Below, one piece after another: positions 7,912 to 13,932 of a stretch of 13,932 nucleotides of DNA (position 1 is the stretch's first letter; every line of letters starts with the position of its first letter). Origin of the DNA: Bacteroidetes bacterium UBA6661 (GTDB lineage: Bacteria > Bacteroidota > Bacteroidia > AKYH767-A > OLB10); NCBI GenBank assembly GCA_002455375.1, contig DKKR01000013.1, positions 1 through 13,932 on the forward strand, read 5' to 3'. The notes under the pieces were generated by a model. It was given only the letters and a program-made list of their open reading frames with translations, was not told where the DNA came from and made no database searches. Position numbers and translations under genes: made by a program.

Positions 7912-9213
7912 ATGACTGCAACTCCTGATTGCATACCGGCCAACAACAAGTATCAACTGTTACAAAAGATATTATGCTTCTTTCTGGCGTTTACATCTTT
8001 TATGGCAGTGCCCTATTCCAGAAGTATTGCATTCGACTGGTTTATTCAACTGCCAGGTAGCTATAAGATTAGCCTTTTTAACTTAGTTGAAATAATAAGT
8101 TTCACAACTGCTCTTTTCATTATCAGACTTCGGATATTATCAGGTATAGAAAGAAGAATTCTGATTGCCCTTTTACTTGTGATGGCAACCAGAGTAATTT
8201 CGCTCCTCTTTGCAAAACAATATGAAACCATTCAATACTTCAGCATTTTGAGGTTTGCAGAGGTTCTGTTAGGTTTGATTATCCTGACCAACTTGTTACA
8301 ATCTAAATCCAACAGAAAGATTTTTATTGTTGGATTAACATGTGGTTTATTGATTGAATGTTTTCTTGGCTTAAACATGGTCATTCAAACAGGAGGACAT
8401 TTAAGAGGCATTTTCTTCGGAATACCATCATATCAGATGATGGTGCTTTTCATTCTGTTTTTATTCTTACTTACAAAATCACAGAATTTAGTTTTAATAA
8501 TATTTGCCATCAATATTTTACTTACCGGAATAATGGCTACCCAAACACGTGCAGCATTAATCCAATTGGCAGTAGGCATGATTGCAGTTATCATAATTGC
8601 GTACAAACAAAGTTTTTTTAAAAGATTTACAATAACGTTAGTAGCTGTGACAATTGTTCATAGCATTACTCTTTACTTCATGCAATCAGTTATCTCTGCA
8701 GCAAAGGATAGATTTGAAGATGCTATCAAAGAAGGAAAAATTCACCTGAAAGAAGACGAACATTCAGTTGGTGGTGGCACCATACAATATAGATTGTATT
8801 TATGGGATAAAAGTATTGGAGCCTTTCTGAGCCGGCCGGTAACAGGTATTGGCAGTGGCAGTTTTGCCCGTCAACTGGATTCGTTGCCACAGAAGTTCGG
8901 AGTCAAACTTGACAGGCTGGATAAAAGCACGCCACTAAGTACGCATAACACATTTTTAGGTGTGTTAGCCGAAACAGGATTGGTGGGGTTTGCAGCCTAT
9001 TTTTTTTGGATTGCCTCTGTAGTAGGTATTATTTTAAAGTATTATCGCAGTAATCACTTTCATAGCTTTGCAAGTGCAGTAGCAATCATGCTGTGTATAT
9101 TTATTTTTTCAGACTTTTGGTCACAGCAATCCTTCTTACCCAACATGACCTATCTGACGGCTTTTCTTTTAGCCTATCTACGCGACACAATTAAACCTGG
9201 TGCAATAGTTTGA
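7912..9213 (+). CDS. O-antigen ligase/polymerase (WaaL/Wzy_C family)
   Basis: This 433-residue protein has about 10-12 transmembrane segments and a large external loop at about 255-345. The Wzy_C signature is present: RLYLWDKSIGAFLSRPVTGIGSGSF, then STHNTFLGVLAETGLVGF with His345. Family members either ligate an undecaprenyl-linked glycan to an acceptor such as lipid A core, or polymerise repeat units, in the periplasm; these two roles cannot be separated by sequence here. The ATG at 7912 is chosen over an in-frame TTG at 7894 that overlaps a promoter-like element. It sits 4 bases before the next glycosyltransferase gene, consistent with one operon. Confidence 0.85.
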   Translation: MTATPDCIPANNKYQLLQKILCFFLAFTSFMAVPYSRSIAFDWFIQLPGSYKISLFNLVEIISFTTALFIIRLRILSGIERRILIALLLVMATRVISLLFAKQYETIQYFSILRFAEVLLGLIILTNLLQSKSNRKIFIVGLTCGLLIECFLGLNMVIQTGGHLRGIFFGIPSYQMMVLFILFLFLLTKSQNLVLIIFAINILLTGIMATQTRAALIQLAVGMIAVIIIAYKQSFFKRFTITLVAVTIVHSITLYFMQSVISAAKDRFEDAIKEGKIHLKEDEHSVGGGTIQYRLYLWDKSIGAFLSRPVTGIGSGSFARQLDSLPQKFGVKLDRLDKSTPLSTHNTFLGVLAETGLVGFAAYFFWIASVVGIILKYYRSNHFHSFASAVAIMLCIFIFSDFWSQQSFLPNMTYLTAFLLAYLRDTIKPGAIV

Positions 9214-9217
9214 AGGT

Positions 9218-10297
9218 ATGAGAATAATGTTATTGGCTAATGCTGATTCTGTTCACACCAGAAAATGGGCAACTGCTCTTGAGGCTAATGGATTTGAAGT
9301 AATTATTTTTTCTTTGAAAGCCCCACATGAACAATGGTTATCTCAATCCAAAATCAAACTCATTGTAAACAATAAAACCAAAAGCAGTGGCCTGCCACTT
9401 TCAAAAGTCTCTTACATTTCTGCTTTATCATCCCTGAAAAAAGCTATCCGTGAGTTTAGTCCAGATATTGTTCATGCTCACTATGCCACAAGTTATGGCT
9501 TGTTGGGCTACCTCACCAGGTTTAAACCTTTTTATATTTCGGCTTGGGGTAGTGATGTTATTGATTTTCCAAATAAAAGTTTTTTACATAGATGGCTGCT
9601 GAAAAAAATCCTGAACAAGGCCGATAAAATTCAAAGTCCCAGTAATTACTTAAAAAGAAAAATAGCAGATTTAACTCAAAAGAATGTCACGGTCATACCT
9701 ATTGGTGTAGATACTGCTATTTATAAACCAGTGCCCGTTGAAAGAGTTTTTGAAGGAGTAACTTTAGGCATCATCAAATCGCTTGAACCTGTTTACAGAA
9801 TCCATTTAGCCATTGAAGCATTTTACATTCTGAAAAACAAATACAAAGCCGAAAAATGTTATTTGCTGATAGTTGGCGGTGGTTCTTTAGAAAATAAATT
9901 AAAGCAACAGGTAAATGACTTAGGTTTAAATAACTTTGTAAAATTTACCGGAAGAGTGCCACAAAACCAAGTAGTTTCTTTGCACAATGCCATTGATATT
10001 TTCATTAATGTTTCGGAATACGAAAGCCTGGGAGTTTCCGTGCTGGAAGCTGCTGCTTGCGGCAAACCGGCAATTGCAACAAACGTAGGCGGACTTTGCG
10101 AAGTAGTCAAAGACGAAGTTACAGGATATTTACTATATCCGGCCACTGCCGAAATGCTGGCAGAAAAAATCTGGTATCTGATAAACCATCCGGAAAGAAT
10201 GAAGCAAATGGGTGAACAGGGACGAAAGTTTGTAGCAGAAAACTTTGAACTGGAAAAGTGCATTAAACTAATGATAGATGAATATCTTGAAAAATAG
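9218..10297 (+). CDS. GT-B glycosyltransferase, family 4 type
   Basis: The 359-residue cytoplasmic protein has two Rossmann-like domains. The N-terminal acceptor domain starts MRIMLLANADSVHTRKWATALEANG and contains HAHYATSYGLL and SAWGSDVIDFP. The C-terminal donor domain contains the EX7E motif (Glu269 and Glu277 in YESLGVSVLEAAACGKP) followed by NVGGLCEVV. These are retaining, metal-independent enzymes that extend a lipid-linked oligosaccharide using a nucleotide sugar. Donor and acceptor are unknown. It lies 4 bases after the ligase stop and 12 bases before the next glycosyltransferase. Confidence 0.9.
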   Translation: MRIMLLANADSVHTRKWATALEANGFEVIIFSLKAPHEQWLSQSKIKLIVNNKTKSSGLPLSKVSYISALSSLKKAIREFSPDIVHAHYATSYGLLGYLTRFKPFYISAWGSDVIDFPNKSFLHRWLLKKILNKADKIQSPSNYLKRKIADLTQKNVTVIPIGVDTAIYKPVPVERVFEGVTLGIIKSLEPVYRIHLAIEAFYILKNKYKAEKCYLLIVGGGSLENKLKQQVNDLGLNNFVKFTGRVPQNQVVSLHNAIDIFINVSEYESLGVSVLEAAACGKPAIATNVGGLCEVVKDEVTGYLLYPATAEMLAEKIWYLINHPERMKQMGEQGRKFVAENFELEKCIKLMIDEYLEK

Positions 10298-10309
10298 TGT
10301 GGCATAAAA

Positions 10310-11551
10310 ATGAACATTACCATCCTTACCCAATATTACCCTCCTGAGACAGGTGCTCCGCAAAATCGCCTTTCTGACCTTGCGTTGCAATTGAAAAATG
10401 CAGGACATGAAATAACCGTTCTTACAGCAATGCCTAATTATCCGCAGAATGAAATTCACGATAACTATAAAGGCAAGTATTTTATTTCAGAGAGCATTAA
10501 TGAAATTGTAATTCTCAGAAGTTGGATATATGTCGGTAAAAGCCGCTCTGTTATTCCGCGACTGTTTAATTATTTTTCGTTTGTGATTTCTTCTTTCATC
10601 TGGGGCATTTTAAAACTTAAAAAACAAGATGTCATTATTTGTGAAAGCCCCCCATTGTTTCTTGGAATAACAGGATGGCTGCTTTCTGTTTTCAAGAAAT
10701 CAAAATTTGTGTTTAATATCTCAGACCTATGGCCTGAGTCAGCCGAAAAACTTGGTGTCATTACCAATAAAACTCTTTTGAAAATGGCCGAGAGACTTGA
10801 GCTCTTTCTTTATAAAAAATCTTTTCTCATTACCGGCCAAACACAGGGTATTGTTCAAAACATAAAAGAGCGAACACAGTTAAATAATTTACATTGGATG
10901 CCAAATGGTATTTCGGAAGAAACACTTCAACTAAATTTCAACAAAAGCGACTGCCGAAAAGTATTTCATTTACCTGAAAGTGCTTTTGTACTTTCTTATG
11001 CAGGTGTTATTGGTCATGCACAAGGCCTTGAAGTAATTTTAAATGCAGCAACAGAACTGCAACAAAAGGATATTATTTTTGTAATTTGTGGTGATGGCCC
11101 TGAATTGAATAACCTAAAAACATTGGCGCATTCGCTTCAGTTAAATAATATTGTTTTCACAGGCCCGGTACGCAAAACAGATGCACTGCAATTGGTAGCA
11201 GCTTCTGATGCAGCCATTATTCCACTTAAAAAAATAGATCTGTTTAAAGGCGCTATTCCTTCTAAAATTTTTGAAAACTGCGCAATGTCTAAACCCATTT
11301 TACTGGGTGTTGATGGCGAAGCAAAAGAATTATTTATCAACGAGGCGCAGGCTGGAATTTATTTTGAACCGGAAAATGCAACTGAACTTTCTTCTGCAAT
11401 AGAGAAACTTTTTGAAAACAAAATGCTCTGTGCAACATTAGGGCAAAACGGAAAACAATTTGTGCTAAACAAATTTTCAAGAAAACAGATTGCAAATAAT
11501 TTTCTGAAGATATTGGAGCAAAAACTGAACAACTCCACTACAAGAAATTGA
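10310..11551 (+). CDS. GT-B glycosyltransferase, WbuB-like
   Basis: The 413-residue protein resembles the WbuB group of family 4 glycosyltransferases. It begins MNITILTQYYPPETGAPQNR, has the sequence TAMPNYPQNEI, then ICESPPLFLGITGWLL and FNISDLWPESAEKLGV. The C-terminal nucleotide-sugar domain carries GAIPSKIFENCAMSKP, the family's form of the EX7E region, here without the first glutamate. WbuB relatives often add an N-acetylated amino-deoxyhexose in O-antigen synthesis, but the sugar here is not determined. It is the last gene of the polysaccharide run; no strong terminator follows directly. Confidence 0.87.
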   Translation: MNITILTQYYPPETGAPQNRLSDLALQLKNAGHEITVLTAMPNYPQNEIHDNYKGKYFISESINEIVILRSWIYVGKSRSVIPRLFNYFSFVISSFIWGILKLKKQDVIICESPPLFLGITGWLLSVFKKSKFVFNISDLWPESAEKLGVITNKTLLKMAERLELFLYKKSFLITGQTQGIVQNIKERTQLNNLHWMPNGISEETLQLNFNKSDCRKVFHLPESAFVLSYAGVIGHAQGLEVILNAATELQQKDIIFVICGDGPELNNLKTLAHSLQLNNIVFTGPVRKTDALQLVAASDAAIIPLKKIDLFKGAIPSKIFENCAMSKPILLGVDGEAKELFINEAQAGIYFEPENATELSSAIEKLFENKMLCATLGQNGKQFVLNKFSRKQIANNFLKILEQKLNNSTTRN

Positions 11552-11746
11552 GTATATATTTCGCATTCAAACCAGAACAAATACAAAATTAAAAGCCTCT
11601 TTTTCATAAAATAATTTCTTCTTAAAACAATACTCTGTTTTGAGTAGAATCAAAGTAAACTTAAGATTAAGCAATTATCCAATTTGTGAAGTAAAATCAA
11701 GTTAAAATCCGTTTACCAAATAAAAAAGGCCATTCACCCAAAAACA

Positions 11747-11778
11747 TTTTGTTATTTTAATGAAACCTAATTACTTTG
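11747..11778 (+). promoter_or_regulatory. Bacteroidetes-type promoter for the tRNA gene
   Basis: TTTTG (11747-11751) is followed after 19 bases by TTACTTTG (11771-11778), seven of eight bases of the -7 consensus TAnnTTTG. The spacing fits the main sigma factor of this phylum. Transcription would start near 11784, about 24 bases before the mature tRNA, which is a plausible precursor leader. Confidence 0.55.
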
Positions 11779-11807
11779 TTAACGTTGAAATATATTCAAC
11801 ATCATAA

Positions 11808-11878
11808 GGTCGAGTGGCCGAGAGTATAGGCAAAAGTCCGCAAGACTTTTTACAGTAGTTCAAATCTACTCTCGACCT
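11808..11878 (+). tRNA. tRNA-Cys (GCA), atypical
   Basis: The cloverleaf has a perfect 7-bp acceptor stem (GGUCGAG with CUCGACC), a 3-bp D stem (GCC/GGC), a 5-bp anticodon stem (AAAGU 11833-11837 with ACUUU 11845-11849), a 4-base variable loop and a 5-bp T stem (AGUAG/CUACU) with a normal UUCAAAU loop. The anticodon is GCA at 11840-11842 and the discriminator base is U (11878), both expected of tRNA-Cys. CCA is not encoded. Two features are odd: the anticodon loop reads CCGCAAG, with C instead of the near-universal U33, and the D loop (GAGAGUAUA) lacks the usual G19 that pairs with C56. It may be functional, divergent, or decaying. Confidence 0.8.
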
Positions 11879-11885
11879 CAAAAAA

Positions 11886-11912
11886 GCCATCAGTTCGCTG
11901 GTGGCTTTTTTT
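11886..11912. terminator. Bidirectional intrinsic terminator with UUCG loop
   Basis: An 8-bp stem (GCCAUCAG 11886-11893 with CUGGUGGC 11898-11905, one G-U pair) is capped by a UUCG tetraloop. Seven Ts follow at 11906-11912 and six As precede at 11880-11885. It can therefore end the tRNA transcript on the plus strand and the SUI1/lipid kinase transcript on the minus strand, whose stop codon lies 10 bases upstream of the stem. Confidence 0.9.
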
Positions 11913-11915
11913 ATA

Positions 11916-12260
11916 CTATCCTCCTGCCTTTTTTACCTTATATCCTGCTGCAAGCAATAAATCAAAAACTTTTTCTCTTTGATCACCCTGAATAATTATT
12001 TCACCATCTTTAAAAGTTCCTCCTGTACCACACTTGGATTTAAGCATCTTTGTGAGCTTTTCAATATCTTCTTCTTTTCCAACGAAACCGGTAATCAATG
12101 TAACCGTTTTGCCGCCACGTTGCTTGCTATCTCTCATAACTCTTAAATCCTGCTGTGCTGGTGTCAGTGTTATAGGATCAGGACTATTCTCATTATTATA
12201 TTTAAAATCAGGATTGGTGCTATAGACGATTCCTGAGTTTTCGTTTTTTTTCTTTGACAT
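11916..12260 (-). CDS. SUI1/YciH-family translation initiation factor-like protein
   Basis: The 114-residue protein carries a C-terminal SUI1 (eIF1-like) domain at about 40-114. The RGGKTVTLITGF strand lies at 48-59, CGTGGTFKDGEIIIQGD at 77-93, and the domain ends in VFDLLLAAGYKVKKAGG. The N-terminal 35 residues are polar and probably disordered. Bacterial YciH proteins are thought to influence start-codon selection on the small ribosomal subunit; their physiological role is poorly defined. The ATG at 12260 is chosen over a TTG three codons earlier that would overlap the upstream gene by 8 bases. It starts one base after the lipid kinase stop, so translation is probably coupled. Confidence 0.92.
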   Translation of the reverse strand: MSKKKNENSGIVYSTNPDFKYNNENSPDPITLTPAQQDLRVMRDSKQRGGKTVTLITGFVGKEEDIEKLTKMLKSKCGTGGTFKDGEIIIQGDQREKVFDLLLAAGYKVKKAGG

Positions 12261-12261
12261 T

Positions 12262-13134
12262 TTACGCAATTATTATATTTAATGATTGTGGAATTACTTG
12301 TACCTCAACTGATGAAACCATTCCTGCCGGTTCGCCATCTATATGTATCGGCTGAGCAATATCAAATTGTGCAGTATATTTTTTTGTCCTTATGCATTTG
12401 TAGCTTTTGGAAGACCCTAACTTACCATTAAACATTTTAACAGCAAAAGGTATCATCTGCATTATAGATGGCCGTTTTACCAATACAATATCAAGCAAAC
12501 CATCGTTGACCTGTGCATAAGGTGCAATGCGCGCATTATTACCAAATTGCGAACTGTTGGCAATACACAGCAACCATGCTTTTTGTTGCTCTCCCAATAA
12601 ATCAGTAAACTTCATTTCATCAAAATCAGAAATACTGCTTATGACAGTTTTGATATACGATTGTAATCCTCTTACACTAAGTGCTGCAAAACGATGTGCA
12701 ACAAGTGCATCAAAACCTACTCCTGCAAGGTTTACGGCAAACCTGTCATTAACCAGAAAAGTATCAATGGCAACCTTTTTTCCTTCGATAATTAACGCAA
12801 TAGCTTTTTTATAATTCATTGGTATGTGCAAATGACGCGCTAGTCCATTGCCAGAGCCTGTTGGTATTATAGCCAATGCTGTTTCGCTATACTTCAATGC
12901 CTGTGCTGTCTCGTTTACAGTGCCATCGCCACCAACACAAACAACTAAATCAATTTTATTTTTCACTGCTTCAACTGCAAGTGTAGTTGCATGTCCTGCA
13001 AATTCTGTTTTCTTAAAAATACATTCGTTAAAATGCTTTTTTAGAATTTCATTAGCCAAAGCAACAATATCCTCATTAAGTCCATGCCCTGCTTTGGGAT
13101 TCAGAATAAACAATACGCGTTTACTGCTATTCAT
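12262..13134 (-). CDS. Diacylglycerol kinase-family lipid kinase (YegS/BmrU type)
   Basis: The 290-residue protein has the DAGK catalytic layout: NPKAGHG at 12-18, the nucleotide-binding GGDGTVNE at 68-75 and PTGSGNGLAR at 91-100. A beta-rich C-terminal domain follows with NDGLLDIVLV and HIDGEPAG. Relatives phosphorylate diacylglycerol or related lipids at the inner membrane face using ATP. No membrane segment is present, as usual. Its start overlaps the end of the sulfatase gene by 8 bases and its stop is one base before the SUI1 gene, indicating one operon. Substrate is not determined; a diacylglycerol recycling role is suggested by the neighbour. Confidence 0.93.
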   Translation of the reverse strand: MNSSKRVLFILNPKAGHGLNEDIVALANEILKKHFNECIFKKTEFAGHATTLAVEAVKNKIDLVVCVGGDGTVNETAQALKYSETALAIIPTGSGNGLARHLHIPMNYKKAIALIIEGKKVAIDTFLVNDRFAVNLAGVGFDALVAHRFAALSVRGLQSYIKTVISSISDFDEMKFTDLLGEQQKAWLLCIANSSQFGNNARIAPYAQVNDGLLDIVLVKRPSIMQMIPFAVKMFNGKLGSSKSYKCIRTKKYTAQFDIAQPIHIDGEPAGMVSSVEVQVIPQSLNIIIA

Positions 13135-13932
13135 CTTCTGTAAGTTTATTGTGAATCATGCTCCTGTTATACAAACTAACAAAAACCTTTAATGTATTTG
13201 AAGCTTTAATTGAATCATTCTCTGTTTTAGCATTACGAAGTACAAAATGATACTCTGTGTCAAAGTCAGTCGTGGTAATGCTGTTGTTTGTAATCAGCTG
13301 ATAGGTGCCATCAAGAAAACTAACCGCAAAGCGATTGCTGACTGTTGTATCAAAAATACTATTGCCGAAAAATTTAAAGCTGTCAGGATAATGTAGATAA
13401 TTTAATATTCCGGGAACAATATCGGTATGTTGCGTAACGTTTTCATATTGCCCTTGCAACAAGCTATCATCAGGAGCAAAATATACAATCGGCACCTCGT
13501 AAATACCTGTTCGTGTTTGATAATGACTAACTATTGAAGGGCCTGTATGATCTGCAGTAATCACAAAAAGTGTGTTGTAATACCACGGTTGTTTTTTTGC
13601 ACATTCAAAATATTGCTGTAGTGCATAATCTGCATAACGCACAGCACGATGTATAGGCTGTTCACCATCTTTAAATCTTGAATGGTACTGTGGTGGTATA
13701 GCATAAGGATGATGTGATGAAAGCGAAAAAACAGTAGCAACAAAAGGTTGCTTTTGCGTATTTAGTTCATGACAAAAAAACTGAAAGAAAGGTTCATCAT
13801 AAACACCCCATGTGCCATCATAATCTTTGTCGCCATACTCATTTCTACCTACATAATAATCATATCCGGCCATTTTACTAAAGTTCTCAAAACCCATTGT
13901 GCCATTATTCCCTCCATGATAAAACGAAGAAG
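13127..13932 (-). CDS. Sulfatase of the LTA synthase/phosphoglycerol transferase family (partial, N-terminus outside window)
   Basis: The frame is open to the window edge, so only about 267 C-terminal residues are seen. The visible part is an alkaline-phosphatase-superfamily domain: FYHGGNNGTMGFENFSKMAGY, then FVATVFSLSSHHPYAIP, and the metal-binding VITADHTG. This is the arrangement of LtaS/MdoB-type enzymes, which transfer phosphoglycerol or phosphoethanolamine head groups outside the membrane. The catalytic threonine and N-terminal membrane helices would be upstream and cannot be checked. After the enzyme core come about 85 residues, including a beta-rich tail that may be a small accessory domain. 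It overlaps the lipid kinase start by 8 bases. An internal ATG at 13897 is not the true start. Confidence 0.88.
   Translation of the reverse strand, partial: SSFYHGGNNGTMGFENFSKMAGYDYYVGRNEYGDKDYDGTWGVYDEPFFQFFCHELNTQKQPFVATVFSLSSHHPYAIPPQYHSRFKDGEQPIHRAVRYADYALQQYFECAKKQPWYYNTLFVITADHTGPSIVSHYQTRTGIYEVPIVYFAPDDSLLQGQYENVTQHTDIVPGILNYLHYPDSFKFFGNSIFDTTVSNRFAVSFLDGTYQLITNNSITTTDFDTEYHFVLRNAKTENDSIKASNTLKVFVSLYNRSMIHNKLTEDE

Noticed and set aside
11808..11912. tRNA 3' end as an integration (att) site for a mobile element
   Set aside because: No integrase gene and no repeat of the tRNA 3' end were seen in the window; a plain terminator and a housekeeping gene follow directly.

Overview
The window looks like a chromosomal stretch from a member of the Bacteroidetes, probably of the Sphingobacteriia/Chitinophagia type. 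It is AT-rich. Starts lack Shine-Dalgarno sequences. One good promoter fits the Bacteroidetes TTG/TAnnTTTG form. Several proteins are of types typical of this phylum: an OstA-like protein of about 500 residues, a coiled-coil gene beside zapA, ribonuclease Y, and an LTA-synthase-type sulfatase. I see no phage, insertion sequence, CRISPR array or restriction/defence system.

Layout. (1) 1-832: the likely end of an unidentified gene, then a cytoplasmic FrnE-like DsbA-family thiol oxidoreductase (+). (2) 850-3903 on the minus strand: ostA-like outer-membrane/LPS-transport gene, miaE (tRNA hydroxylase) and a membrane-anchored DPM1/GtrB-type glycosyltransferase, closely packed and reading toward dsbA. 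(3) A divergent 284-base region, 3904-4187. (4) 4188-6566 on the plus strand: coiled-coil protein, ZapA, a 164-base gap that folds into a long rod-like RNA (6S-like candidate), and rny. (5) 6586-11551: four tightly spaced polysaccharide genes, namely a Wzx-type flippase, an O-antigen ligase/polymerase and two GT-B glycosyltransferases. (6) 11552-11912: a promoter, an atypical tRNA-Cys(GCA), and a UUCG-loop terminator that can serve both strands. (7) 11916-13932 on the minus strand: a sulfatase of the LTA synthase family (cut by the window end), overlapping a diacylglycerol-kinase-type lipid kinase, followed one base later by a SUI1/YciH factor.

How the genes fit together. The flippase, ligase and two glycosyltransferases should build and export a surface glycan. 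The OstA-like protein also points to envelope biogenesis. ZapA and its coiled-coil neighbour act in division. Rny, MiaE, the tRNA and the SUI1 protein belong to RNA and translation functions. The sulfatase-lipid kinase pair may couple head-group transfer from a phospholipid with recycling of the diacylglycerol released.

Most of the window is ordinary housekeeping and envelope DNA. The parts most worth a second look are the structured RNA between zapA and rny, the tRNA-Cys that lacks U33 and G19, and the sulfatase/DAG-kinase overlap. I did not find a clearly new multi-gene system.
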